Positions 12,563 to 22,283 of a stretch of 64,000 bases of DNA are shown here, piece after piece; the first letter of the stretch is position 1, and each line of letters starts with the position of its first letter. The position numbers were made by a program, and so were the translations under genes. This stretch comes from Cyanoderma ruficeps (lineage: Eukaryota > Chordata > Aves > Passeriformes > Timaliidae). The stretch lies in contig VZDJ01000174.1 in NCBI GenBank assembly GCA_008694505.1, positions 4,051,496-4,115,495 of the forward strand, written 5' to 3'. The notes under the pieces are model-generated. The model was given only the letters and a program-made list of their open reading frames with translations, ran no database searches and was not told the origin of the DNA.

Positions 12563-15500
12563 NTTTTAAAGAATGAAGCAACTCCCGTGCTGGAATTCCT
12601 GTGGCACTCACTCATTATCTCACTCCCTGTCAGACACGCACGGGAATGTCACGGGAATGGACACTGGCATTTTCTCCAGGAACAATTAGGGTGTTGTTAG
12701 TGATGCATTTGTAACCTTTTGTGTGCACACTCCCATCCATCCATCCATCCTCGGGGACAGAGGTGTCACTTCCTCTCCACAAGCCCCAGTGCAAAAAAAC
12801 CCCACCCAGATATGAGAGCACAACTTAGAGCTAAAATGTGCTCAAATTAGAGATTTGTCATCTTTTTCCCCACTGGAATGCTGTCAGTACAGCAGTCCTG
12901 TGCTTCTTAATCTAATTTTACACTAGATTATGGCAATATAAAGTAATTGTGGTAAAGAATTGATCAGACTAATGAGCTAATGAATATAGACAGTTTTTTA
13001 AGAATCAAAGAGATCATTAAAATGGGGTAAAGGACGATATAATTCACTAATATATTGAATTATTAATGATTAACACTTTTTGATCAAAAATAGGTCTATT
13101 TAAAGCTTAATTCCTGATTAACACGTAGAAAATGCATTGCAAGGCCTTCAAAATGCTCCTGACAAGGTTTATGTGGACTGAAAATACATAATAACTCATG
13201 AAAAAATATATAAATGTGGTCCTTACACCAAATATTGTTGAATCAGAGCTTAAAATCAAAATGACAGATTCCACATTTCAATTCAAAATTTTGCTTGAAG
13301 GCCACAGTGCCCAGGAGCTGAAGAACCTGGATTCCCAGGAATCAGCTCATAAATTCCATGGGAAAAGCCTGGAGCTGGCTCCTATGACTTGCACAGCTCT
13401 GTGCTGAAACAACCACAAGCCACCACTGCACAGAAAGCTTGTGGTCTGCCTGTGCTGTGATTTAAAATCAAAATGCTGGCACTAAAACGTGTTCATTTAT
13501 TAATTATGATTAACAAGGATGAAGTGCTAAGGGTTAAAAAAATCCCAGCGTGTTACAATTCTCCACTTTTATTTCCTTAAATGCGATATGGAATCGTTAG
13601 AAATATTTGTCGGCCCTACAAGGATGAATATATTGAACACGGTGGTGTTTTATGTAGGAAACTAAGAAAGGCAGCTGCTAAAATAAAGAATTACTTTGCG
13701 GAAGCACCATAAAAACAGGCAGTGGAGAAGATCTGACCACCCTTCATCATCCCTGTGCTGGTTTATATCCCACAGCTTCACTGGTGGGAGAGGTATTTCC
13801 CTAAAATCATTTTACTGGGGTGCAAAAACTCCTGGGGTTTCACACAGCAGCAAAAGCAGCCCAAGCCTCACCCACCACCCCGAGCCACGGCAGATTTACT
13901 GCAGATGCTTTGGAGCTGCACAATTCAAAGATCTGCTAAGATCAGATTTTCCCCACATTCCTTTTACCAAAAAAAAAAAAAGAAAAAAAAAGAAATCCAA
14001 AATCTCGAGTTTTCCAGCCGTAAGCATAATCTGCCTGCAAACTGACGGGTTCGATCCCCTCCCTCCCCAGCCTTTCCTCCTCGCAGCGAAGCCGGGGCTC
14101 CTCCAAGTCCAACTGTCCCATTGAAAGATTCCAAATGAGACAGAAGAGTATTCTCAGCGCAGCCCCAGCCTCCCACTCGCTAATTGGAGGCCATTCCCCA
14201 TTTTGTGGAGCCTTGATGCTCCCCCATGGAGAACTCGGGACTGTGGGTTCCAGTCTTGGACTGTGGTGACAGCAGGAGAGTAAACAGAGCTGATAGAATT
14301 TGACAGGTCTATTCTTTTCTTAAAATCATTCAGTCTAAAAGATTTTCTTTTACATAATCCAAAGTGTTTTCTCATGAAGTAGGACAAATACTGCTCCGCA
14401 TTTATGGTGCAGTTCAGATTTTATGCATTTTTATCAGAATTTGCCGCTATTAAACGAGGTCAAATAATTTTTTTTTTTAAAGCTGCGGTAAAGAAATTGC
14501 AAGTGGGTGAAAAACTTTAGAGGGCTGAGTTCAAAATGTTTCACAGAGGACCCAAAACTGGCTTTTAAAAAGAGGAAAAGAAGAAAGTTATGATTTTTTT
14601 TACTGCAGTAAGAGAAATCCTATCTTACTCCCCAAAAAAGCCTTTTTTTTCCCCCTGCAGCTCTGAGTTAAAGAATAGTTCTCGCCCTAAAAAGGAGGCT
14701 TTGTTAAGGTGGTGAGTTCTGCAGGGCACTGAAGATCCAGCCTTAAATCCGTGTCCCCAGAAGTCCCTCTCACCCACACCCTCCCTTAAATCCCAAATAA
14801 TTTCTTCACCAATATTTACCGTAGCCGAGAAAAATGCCCAGAGCAAACAGTGCCTCAGTAAACAGCAAAAAAAACCAAAAAACCAGAGCCACAAACCTTT
14901 TCCCCAGAGGCTGCAGGGACTAAAACAAATCCCTTGTTGAGCTGCAAGAGGCTGCGCTGCAGCGTTTGCATTTTGAATAGAGAGAGGCCGGGAGAAGAAT
15001 ACCTGCAGCAGCCCCCAGGAAAGGTTGCAAACCCCTTCAGGCTGGGGAGGAAAGGAGTCTCTCAATGCTCATTTTATTAAAAAAAAAAAAAAGAAATTAA
15101 TTTTCTTCTGGTTTGCTTTGTGTTTTGTTGTGAGAGCTGGGACGTGTTGCGGGTGCGTTCTGTATTTCTTGGAGCCTGGCGTCATGTGACAAAATGTAAC
15201 CTAACATAACCCAGGGCTCTGGAACTCATGCAGAACCCTGCTGCAACCTCTAACAATGCCTTGAAATTATAAATGGAAGCACGGTGCTGCAGGTAGATTC
15301 AATTATGAAAGGCTCTTGGCAAAGCCAGGTTTGTTCCCACTCACATTGAAAGCCTTTTGGCGTGTCAGTGCTTTGGAGGGCTACACAAGTGCTTGTTTCA
15401 ATTAAAAACTCCTCCAGTGTCTCTTGCACTTGTTTAGTCTCCCCATGACTGCTCCGTAACAATGCAAAAAGTGATCTGCAAGGGAACTTTTAAATTATTA

Positions 15501-16022
15501 CATTTTAACAAGAAAATCCTTCTGTGGCAACGCTCACACAGGACAGAGAGTTTAGAGAGAGGTCAGCCCAAGGTTTTGGAGGTGTGTTTACCAAATATAG
15601 GTTAGTATCAAAATCAGAGAATCACAGAATTATGGAATGATTAGGGATGTAAAAGACCTCCAAGATTATCAAGCCCAGCCTTCATCCAAATGCCACCACT
15701 GTGAATACTTCAAACAGGAACGTTTCTAAACAAGGAATGCATTGTAACCGGTCATCAGCCTTAAAAATCTCTTTAGAGTGGAGAAATTATTCAGATAGCT
15801 TTAAAAAAAAAAATAAAGAAGAAGAAGAAAAGTGGGTTTCGACATGCTAAAAGGATTTTTTAGGAAACAAGGAGGAAGCAACAGGAGTTGGCAACCGTGC
15901 CAAGTGCAGTGCACGTTTTTGAAACGGATAAAACCTCACCTGTACTCCTGCGAGGGGTGGTGGTTTTGCCCTGAATTCCTAATGATTCCTGACATTATGG
16001 ACGGGATATCGCTCTCTATCAT
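2092..16022 (-). CDS. FOXN4: Forkhead box protein N4, complete spliced gene
   Basis: FOXN4 is a nuclear winged-helix transcription factor that specifies retinal amacrine/horizontal cells and spinal V2 interneurons and acts in multiciliated cells. Coding exons, in transcript order: 16022-15940, 7075-6912, 6127-6018, 5929-5786, 5552-5509, 4767-4671, 4325-4118, 3357-2998, 2342-2092. All introns are GT-AG, phases match, and the sum is 1461 nt (486 codons plus stop), close to human FOXN4 (517). The start codon opens MIES, as in other FOXN4 proteins, just inside an acceptor. Domains: conserved N-terminal segment (about 1-80, including [17 protein letters not shown]), proline-rich middle with P6-H-P6 at about 141-153, forkhead at about 175-270 with helix 3 [15 protein letters not shown] (220-234), and an acidic C-terminus ending GNKPI-LL. 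The order FOXN4-MYO1H fits known vertebrate synteny. FOXN1 is excluded by the termini. The 5' non-coding exon is unresolved. Confidence 0.96.
2728..2990. repeat. Direct repeat copy A, FOXN4 intron 8
   Basis: About 265 bp that recur in the same orientation at 4389-4662. Shared landmarks are GACAAAATCCACTGAGG, CAGGAAATCAGATGCCAACA and GTGATAAACACAGCCACAA. By eye the copies are roughly 90% identical with a few 1-3 bp indels. The copy stops a few bases inside the 5' splice site of the intron after exon 8 (donor at 2997). Confidence 0.93.
4389..4662. repeat. Direct repeat copy B, FOXN4 intron 6
   Basis: Partner of 2728-2990, same orientation, ending a few bases inside the 5' splice site after exon 6 (donor at 4670). 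It fills most of the short 345-bp intron 6. I do not recognise it as a known transposon family, and it has no poly(A) tail or clear terminal repeats. Confidence 0.93.
4800..5050 (-). mobile_element. CR1 LINE 3' fragment, FOXN4 intron 5
   Basis: It reads, on the plus strand, as the antisense CR1 tail: GGAAGGAACCTTAAAGCTCA, then the TATCCCAGGTTGCTCCAAG and CCTGGCCTTGGACACTTCCA blocks seen in every other copy here. It is about 250 bp and 5'-truncated, as is usual for avian CR1. Confidence 0.85.
5128..5222 (-). mobile_element. CR1 LINE 3' fragment, second subfamily
   Basis: The plus strand begins with TCACAGGATCACAGGAT, the complement of the CR1 3'-terminal octamer repeats, followed by AGAAGGGACCCACAAA and GAGTCCAACTCCTGGCCCTG. 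It is separate from and more diverged than the neighbouring fragment. Confidence 0.7.
5829..5870 (-). repeat. Proline-codon run in FOXN4 exon 4
   Basis: On the plus strand this is (GAG)n/(AGG)n. On the coding strand it encodes six prolines, histidine, six prolines, histidine. It is a coding trinucleotide-type repeat liable to length change. The residues fall in the non-conserved linker before the forkhead domain. Confidence 0.85.
8624..8637. promoter_or_regulatory. RFX X-box-like site
   Basis: ATTGCCATGGTTAC is a near-perfect match to the palindromic RFX binding site (GTTGCCATGGCAAC type), differing mainly at the flanks. It lies in FOXN4 intron 1 beside a GC-rich block. Binding is inferred from the motif only. 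Confidence 0.4.
8650..8685. repeat. Poly(A) run of 36
   Basis: An uninterrupted A tract preceded by a single N at 8649. The true length is uncertain. No retroposon body is visible on its 5' side. Confidence 0.9.
8690..8917. promoter_or_regulatory. GC-rich intronic block, possible CpG-rich regulatory element
   Basis: The sequence between the poly(A) run and the gap is much richer in CpG than the surrounding intron. It carries an E-box core (GGCACGTGGCC), a SOX-like ATTGTCTTTG and a homeodomain-like CTTAATTG before a C12 run. It could be a conserved enhancer or an alternative promoter. It is cut off by the assembly gap. Confidence 0.35.
8918..9097. other. Assembly gap (Ns)
   Basis: 180 Ns flanked on the left by a C run with ACCCACC and on the right by (TTCCC)n at 9098-9126. 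The gap probably hides a low-complexity pyrimidine tract; its true length is unknown. Confidence 0.97.
9098..9126. repeat. (TTCCC)n pentanucleotide repeat
   Basis: Five to six perfect CTTCC units follow the gap directly, so the array is truncated by missing sequence. Confidence 0.9.
9288..9380 (+). mobile_element. CR1 LINE 3' end with terminal repeats
   Basis: Sense-strand CR1 tail: AAGGTCCCTTCCAACCCAAA followed by several degenerate copies of the 3'-terminal motif ATTCTGTGATTCCATGATT. It is only about 90 bp long, within FOXN4 intron 1. Confidence 0.85.
9786..9834. repeat. 16-17 bp tandem repeat, three copies
   Basis: Three units of GGAGGATAAACTCC with small variations at the unit ends (GG, GAG, AGG). 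Simple local amplification in FOXN4 intron 1. Confidence 0.85.
12518..12567. repeat. Poly(T) run with one N
   Basis: About 50 Ts with an N at 12563, so the length is probably a consensus artefact. No LINE or SINE body is attached. Confidence 0.9.
12840..13200. promoter_or_regulatory. TAAT-dense AT-rich block in FOXN4 intron 1
   Basis: Many homeodomain cores (TAAT/ATTA) occur in about 300 bp, among them CTTAATCTAATTTTACACTA, CATTAAAATGG, GAATTATTAATGATTAACAC and AGCTTAATTCCTGATTAACA. The lack of repeats and of CpG is typical of conserved non-coding elements near neural transcription factor genes. Conservation cannot be seen from one sequence. Confidence 0.3.
15181..15190. promoter_or_regulatory. 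Palindromic E-box/M-box GTCATGTGAC
   Basis: GTCATGTGAC matches the palindromic M-box recognised by the MITF/TFE family of bHLH-zip factors. It lies about 0.75 kb into FOXN4 intron 1. A chance match is quite possible. Confidence 0.25.
15616..15705 (-). mobile_element. CR1 LINE 3' fragment
   Basis: The plus strand starts AGAATCACAGAATTATGGAA, the complement of the CR1 3' terminus, then AAAGACCTCCAAGATTATCA and CCCAGCCTTCATCCAAATGC. This differs from the other copies and belongs to an older subfamily. It lies only 235 bp from FOXN4 exon 1. Confidence 0.8.
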
Positions 16023-16389
16023 CTCCTGGGAAAGCAGCAGAAGGCAGCGGTCAGCAGCAGTAGCTATCCAGCACTTCAGCAGCGGTGGGAGCCACCGACC
16101 CCTCCCGAGCCCCGGCACCGGGGCACGGCACAGCCCGACACCGGCACCGGCACCCCCAGGTGTGCTGGTGGCACCGGGAAAGGCAGGAAAACACTAACGG
16201 GGGACAATCCCATCCTAGACAGGGACCCCTGAGGGAGGGGCAGCTACGGACAGGGGCTGAGGGTACCGGGAGCACGGAGCCAGCCGGGAGCGCTCCCGCC
16301 TTGGGCTGCTCTTATCCCCCAAACAGCATCCATCGCATTTTGGATGAAAAAGCTGCGGGAGCTGCAGCGATCCGGGCTGCCCGGGGATG

Positions 16390-16830
16390 AGGGGAACCGA
16401 GAGATCCCAGCCCTGGACGCCCAGAGATGGAAAGGGAACCCGGGAGAATCCCAGAACCTCTGACCCACGGATGGAGGGAGCCTGGTGATTCCCAGCCCCG
16501 TAGATGGAAGGGGAGTCCGGGATAATCCCCAAACCGCTGCCCCAGGGATGGAGGGAGCCAAGGAGAACCCCAGCGGGGATGGAGCGAGCCCGGAAAGACC
16601 CAACACCTGCTGCCCCGGGGGTTCAGGGGGAGATCGGGACCCCGGGGGATGGAAGAGCCCGATGGTCCCCAGGATGGGGCGAGCCCTGGGAATCCCAGCC
16701 GAGCTGCCCCGGGAATGGATGGATGGATGGGTGGATGGATGGGTGGATGGATGGATGGATGGGGGGAGCCCGGGGGTCCCCATCCCCTCTGCCCCGGGAT
16801 GGAGGGATCCCGGGGATCCCCATCCCCGAC
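16390..16830. repeat. Degenerate GC-rich minisatellite with (GGAT)n core
   Basis: Imperfect units of roughly 40-60 bp recur, built on GGATGGAGGGAGCC followed by a CCGGGG/ATCCCCA block. Inside it, 16715-16763 is a near-pure tetranucleotide array (GGAT with GGGT variants). It occupies the FOXN4 5' flank or 5' UTR intron. Confidence 0.8.
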
Positions 16831-17264
16831 CCCCCACCCTCCGCCCGGCGCTCCGTGCACCAACCTGTCGGGGGGGCCCCGGGGCCGCCCGGAGCTCGGC
16901 GGGCGCTCGGTGCGCGGGGCCGGCGGCGGGGCCGCGCTCCGGCCCCGGTTTAAATTTCCCTCTCCGGAGCTGTCCAGCCCCGAGCATGCGCGGCCCGGCC
17001 CGGGGTCAGCGCCGGGGCAGGGCCGGGCAGGGCCGCCCCCGCCCCCGGTGCCCCCGCCCCGCGGCACCGGCCCGGGCAGGGCGGGCGGGCAGCGCGTCCC
17101 AACGGAGAGCGGCGAATGAAAAAGGGGGGGGAAAAAAAGAGAAACCCGCTCCAGATTAACCCAACTTTGTGCAACTTTGCGGAGGGAGGAGGGGGGAAGG
17201 ATCCGCCCGTTCAAACGGGCACCGGCGGGAGGAGAGCGGAGCCGGGGGGCGGCTCGGGGGAGAC

Positions 17265-17380
17265 GGTGCCCAACGCCCGGTGCCCGGTGTCGGTGCTCAG
17301 TGCCCGGTACCCGATGCCCGGTACCGGTGCTTAGTGCCCGATGCTCTGCGCTCGGTGCCCGGTGCCCCGCTCGGTGCTGC
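17265..17380. repeat. GGTGCCC-type short GC repeat
   Basis: A run of 8-12 bp degenerate units such as GGTGCCCGGTGTC, CAGTGCCCGGTACC and GATGCCCGGTACCGG. It lies at the upstream side of the CpG island. Confidence 0.75.
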
Positions 17381-17584
17381 GGGAAGCGGAGCGGAGGCAG
17401 CGGCCGGAGCCGCCTGTCCCCGTCTGTCCCCGTCTGTCCCCGCCCGCCGCCGGTGCCGGGATGGCCGCGGGAAGGGACGCGGGAGCGGGAGCGGAGCCGG
17501 GACAGCCCCGGGCAGGCAGCGCCCGTTCTGAGCCTCAGCGCTGCGGGAGGTGAGGGATGAGGATGGGAGGGATGAGGATGGAAC

Positions 17585-17695
17585 GGTGCTGAGGGTGCCC
17601 AGAGAAGCTGTGGCTGCCCCTGGATCCCTGGAAGTGTCCAAGGCCAGGCTGGACGGGGTTTGGAGCAATCTTGGTAGAAGAGAATCATTCATTCT
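17585..17695 (+). mobile_element. CR1 LINE fragment
   Basis: Contains GTGCCCAGAGAAGCTGTGGC, CCTGGAAGTGTCCAAGGCCA and GGCTGGACGGGGTTTGGAGC, the body of the CR1 3' region in sense orientation. It lacks the final part. It sits directly beside the CpG island. Confidence 0.85.
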
Positions 17696-18939
17696 GAGCA
17701 CAATAATTCTGCCTCCTCTTTCGCCAGAGGCTTTTAAAGCGTAGTCCAGCCATCGGAGAGAGAAGTCTGATAATAATGACACAAATTTGGGACAGTGTTA
17801 CCTAAAAGTACCAGAGAGACGTGGATCAAACCTCTGTGCCAAGGTCAAATCCCACATCAGCAGAGATCCAGCCCCAGAAAATATTGGCTTGGACTGTCCA
17901 GGTCCTTTCTTGAGACCAGATTTTATTTCCTATAAGCCCATCACCAAAAGAGGGACCAACCTTCTCTGTCAGGAAAGTGGCCTTTAAGTGGAGGCAATTT
18001 GAAGTCAGTGATGACACCGGGTCCTTTGGGCTCTGCACAGCAAAGCTGAAATGTGGAAACACTCCCAATATCCTTGCACAACAAAAGCCCACAAGATCCA
18101 TGATAAATGTATTTCCTTGTGCTTGCCAGTTTACCACAGAGTATGGAGGGGATGAAATGTGAAGACAGATCTTTTTTTTTCTGCTCTTAATGAGAATCTG
18201 TTCACTTCGATGAGCATCAAATCTGTCTCTGTTAATTGCTGTCAATAGGAGTGGAGATTAATCAATGCTTCTGTGAATCAATGCCTTTATCAGGCACCTC
18301 TGGAGAACTGAAATAAGAGCAAAAGTCTCAGCACTGGCAGAGCCTCAGGCGTGGAGTTTGCACAGTCGCAAGTCTTCCCTTAATTACAGGCTGCATTAAT
18401 TAACGTTGGGCTGTAACTTATTAAAAGGTCATCTCAGAGTCGTCACATCCTTACCCTGTAACTTAAAAAAAAACCAAAAACCCACTTTAAAAAATGCGCT
18501 CCTGTGGGTGAATGTTTGCAGGAGGGGTGAGGATAAAACACAACGTTCCTTCCAGGTCTCTTTGGAGCCTGTTCAAGACATTGTGCTGAGCTTTTCCCCT
18601 GGCTGCTTTCCTTGCAGGAACACATTCCAGGCACGGGCTGCTTTCCCCTCTCAGGTGATTTGCAAACCTTGGAAGGGCAGGATTGCACCAAGCGAGGAGA
18701 AAAGGGTGGCTCCTGCCTCGTTTGCTCACTGGGGGAGCTTAACTCGCAACGGGGAGGGATAAAGGGCTTGGTTCTCCAAACAAAACACCTGCAGGAGCAA
18801 GTTCCAACAAGGAAAAATTCCAGTTAATTGGTGCAAGGAGCGTTTTCACAATGGGGGAAGTCCAACACTGCAACGGGCACCGGGAGGTTTTGAGTCCCTG
18901 CCCTTGGAGCTGCTGGAATTGGACAGGACAGAGGAATTC

Positions 18940-19045
18940 ATGGAGGCACAGAATGGGTTGGGGTTGGAAGAGACCTTAAAGCTCATCTTGTTTCAGCCCC
19001 TTCCATAGTCCAGGGAATTCCAGCAGTTCCGTGTTCCATCAGGTC
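18940..19045 (-). mobile_element. CR1 LINE 3' fragment
   Basis: Antisense CR1 tail on the plus strand: GGCACAGAATGGGTTGGGGT, then GGAAGAGACCTTAAAGCTCA and CCCCTTCCATAGTCCAGGGA. Confidence 0.8.
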
Positions 19046-21179
19046 AGCTCCAAGCTGGAGCTGCAGGAGGACTGCAGGCTAATGGACTTTTTAAAAATTA
19101 AGCTTTTTTCCTTGTTTTCAGTGTTTTCTCACTAGTTCCTGTCAGGCTGGAGAAATGATGCTGTCCATGGGAATGGCATGGAAAGGAACATTGGGGTGTA
19201 TTTTCTCCTGGTATCCATCAGCTCTGTTTCTGTCTGTGATTTAAAATACAAGAACACAAGATAAAGAGAGTTTCTGGTCGTATTTGTAGTTATCCTTATC
19301 TCAGTTAAGGAATAGTTCAAATTCACCTGTCACAAGTGAAGTTATCTTTACAGTGAATATTAGCAGAAAAATGTGCATTAGGTATTTCTGTTGAGCCAAT
19401 CTTTGATTTATTTGGTGGCATGAAAAATCACATAAAGCCTTTAAATTAACATTGTTCAGCAATTAACTTCTTCCTTTCTTTGGATGAACGACTTTGTAGT
19501 GAACAAATAATGCAATACAACAATAGAGGTAAAATAGGGATTTGTTTTTCAGAGGCATTCACTTTCTTGTGCGTGAATTTCTCCTAAAAATGTGTTTAAT
19601 TTCTATAGATTTTCTTTTAAACAGTAGGAATTTCCTTTGGATGACAAACTGAATTCATTTTACTGCCAGCTGAGGTCATCATAAAACAAGTTTGGTTTGT
19701 TTTCCACATTCTCCACTGCTTTAGGAGAAAAGCGGGAAAAAGAAAAAAGCAAGAGAGAGCTGAGAAACCTTCAAAAGCAGAGATTGATGAGAACTCTGTG
19801 AAGATTTTGGTGACCTCTGTGTCAGGCTGGAAAATCAAAATATTTCCCCCCACCTCAGGCAGTTTGGACTGTGGTTTTTGTGGTGAACCCAGAATGGCTG
19901 AAAAGCAGCTTCATGTTTATTCATCTTTGTTTTTTGTGAAAGGACATCGGTGTGTCCTGACCCTGGATCTTCCTGCTCCTCACTTGCCTTTTTTTTTTCC
20001 TAATTATGATTTTCGTCCCTCTCCTCCTGAGTATGTAAAACATGTGGGGGAAATACTGATGTGAAATCAGCTCTGAAAGCGTTTAGTTAGAGAGGAATAA
20101 TTTCCTTGCACACTTCAAGCCGGCTTTGTTTTTTGGGAAAGATTGGATTTTTGATCTTCTTCGTTATTTACCCAGTTTATCCCTCCAGTCCCTTCCCTGC
20201 AGAAGTGGAATATTCTATCCACATTTTAAACTGCAGCTTCATTACTCGGATTCTCAGTCCCTGATGGAGGTGGGAATTTGGTTACACTTCATCCCCTTTC
20301 AAATGCTCAGATCTGGGGTCGTATCCTCAAAAATAAAAATACCCCCCAAAATAAAAAGCAGCTCTTCCCATTACCCACAGGCTCTTTTCCCAGGATTTGT
20401 GCATTCATATGGGAATGAAAATGTGCAAATGGATTCTGTCCAAGCCACTGGAAACACAGGAAACTCTACAAGCTCCCTCCTTTTATCCCCCTGCAAAAGC
20501 ACCGACCGTTTGTTTTATTTCGGGATACTGTATCCTAACAAATTATCCTTAAAAATCATTTGGTGTGAAATTGCAGATTAATCCCACCGGGATGGGGGTT
20601 CAGCCCTCGTCTGGCCACTCGGGAGCACACAGATGGTGGCTGGGAGTGTGACAAAAGGCACAATCCCTGATTACATGCATGGATGTAACGGACAGAAAGC
20701 TTTTCCTCATGGCCAAGGTGAGGAAAACACCGGAGGTCCTAGAGCCTGGCTCCTGCTGGGAGAGCTGTCCTGGAAAATCTGCTCTGGAAAAGTTTTCCAG
20801 TGTCTCCCATACAAAGGGAAACCTGCTCTGACTCCCTTTAAAATCCCATTTTTACTTCCTAAGGCTGTTACTACTTCCCTTTTTTCTTGTTGTTTTGTTT
20901 TATTGCATCTTTAGGTGGCAAACACCAACAAATGGGGATTCCTTTTGGAGTCTGGCAGCTTCTTGTTCCCAAAATTAATTCTGTCTATCCCACAGGGGAA
21001 ATGTTGTCCTGCTCATGGAGTGCTGGAAGTCTGGCCTGGAAGAAATTAATCTTTATTCTGGTGAAATGATGTTGCTGCCCTGCACAGCCCTGAAATTCCA
21101 ACTGCCAGCTGAGCTGCTCCCTGATTTTAATGTGAAATTGTTCTTACTTAGGAACAGAATCCATTGGGCTGCTTATTCC

Positions 21180-21335
21180 TGGTGGGAATTCAGGTGTGTG
21201 AGTACAATGTCCCACCCCTGGAAGTGTCCAAGGCCAGGTTGGATGGGGCTTGGAGCAACCTGGGGTAGTGGAGGGTGTCCCTGTCCATGGGACAGTTTCT
21301 TCCAACCCAAACTGGTCTGGGATTCTGTGATTTGC
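21180..21335 (+). mobile_element. CR1 LINE 3' fragment
   Basis: Sense CR1: CCTGGAAGTGTCCAAGGCCA, GGGGCTTGGAGCAACCTGGG, GGGTGTCCCTGTCCATGGGA, then TTCCAACCCAAACTGG and GATTCTGTGATTT. It carries a 5' extension (GTGGGAATTCAGGTGTGTGA) that recurs in inverted orientation near 24590-24625. Confidence 0.88.
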
Positions 21336-22064
21336 CTGGAAAAAATGGGCCTGGGGCTTCTAAATGCCCCTGCAACAGAAATCCTGCAGTGCCAGGATTG
21401 TTTGTGCTTTAAGAGCTGGCAGAACCCCAAACCCAACCCACAAAGACACACAAAGCCTGACAATATATTTATTATTTAGCCAGTTAAACCTAAGCTTAGC
21501 ACAATTTTTACCTCTGTGAGTGAACTACAAGGGTATTTTGCCCTGACTTTTGTCTAGTCTGGGGCAAAATGAGTTTAAAGGTGCTATAACTGTGCAGTGG
21601 TTATTAGATACAGTAATAGGAAGAAATGAAATTAGAACAAATCCATGTATGATGTCAGCATAGAATTAATACTTTTATTTTGCATTTAGGGGATGAAATA
21701 AATACTTCTGAAATTTATTTTTTTTCCCCCAAAACAGAGGGATATCAATGTGCTGTTGGCTGATGGATGTGATTCCTAATTTAGTTTGTCATTGGATGAG
21801 ACAACTTCAGCCCCAGAGCACACAGAATTGTCACTGCTGATCTCTTTATTGCTCTTTTGTAGCCCGTGGTTTATTTACAGCTGAGGAACTGTGCAGAGAA
21901 TCCTGTGCAGGTCTCACCTATTCCTTCATCATAGTAATGAGCTTTTCCTTAATTAATATCCCTCATTGTTTCAGCAAATCCCCATGGATTGTGTCACGCA
22001 GATAATGGCAATCAATGCTTTTTCTCTCTCTGTGCTCACACGAAGTTTTTTCTCCTTGTAGGTG

Positions 22065-22283
22065 ATAAGGAAAGAAAAAGAATAAAAAGGAGATTTTGGA
22101 GATCTTTGCTTCCATCTTTGGGCAAATGCACAACTTTTTTTGTAGGAGCAATGAATATTGAGTGACTATGCAAAATAAGGAAAGAAAAAGAATAAAAAGG
22201 AGATTTGGGAGATCTTTGCTTCCATCTTTGGGCAAATGCACAATTTTTTTTGTAGGAGCAATGAATATTGAGTGACCATGGAA
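22065..22283. repeat. Tandem duplication, two 110-bp units
   Basis: Two head-to-tail copies (22065-22174 and 22175-22283) share ATAAGGAAAGAAAAAGAATA, GATCTTTGCTTCCATCTTTG and GGAGCAATGAATATTGAGTG. Only a handful of differences are seen, so the duplication is recent. The unit is not recognised as a transposon. Confidence 0.95.

Larger units (their letters stand above)
7076..15939 (-). other. FOXN4 intron 1 (about 8.9 kb)
   Basis: This large first intron separates the N-terminal exon from the rest of FOXN4. It contains a poly(A)36 run (8650-8685), an RFX-like site (8624-8637), a GC-rich block ending in an assembly gap (8690-9097), a pentamer repeat, a CR1 tail (9288-9380), a 16-17 bp tandem repeat (9786-9834), a T tract (12518-12567), an AT-rich TAAT-dense block (12840-13200) and a CR1 fragment (15616-15705). 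I see no coding exon. Large first introns of developmental transcription factor genes often hold enhancers. Confidence 0.8.
16080..17560 (-). promoter_or_regulatory. FOXN4: FOXN4 CpG-island promoter region
   Basis: CpG density rises sharply upstream of the ATG exon and peaks at about 16.8-17.55 kb. On the minus strand a TTTAAA element lies at 16954-16949 in an otherwise GC-rich context and could act as a TATA-like box, with initiation near 16920. A possible donor (ACAG/GTTGGT, boundary 16865/16864) would give a short non-coding first exon joined to the acceptor at 16026 just before the ATG. The donor is weak, so the 5' exon structure is inference. Confidence 0.5.

Noticed and set aside
16312..17688. 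A 458-codon open frame on the minus strand upstream of FOXN4
   Set aside because: It runs through a CR1 fragment, a CpG island and a GC-rich minisatellite. The predicted product is low-complexity Pro/Gly/Ser repeats with no recognisable domain. GC-rich DNA has few stops, so length is not evidence.
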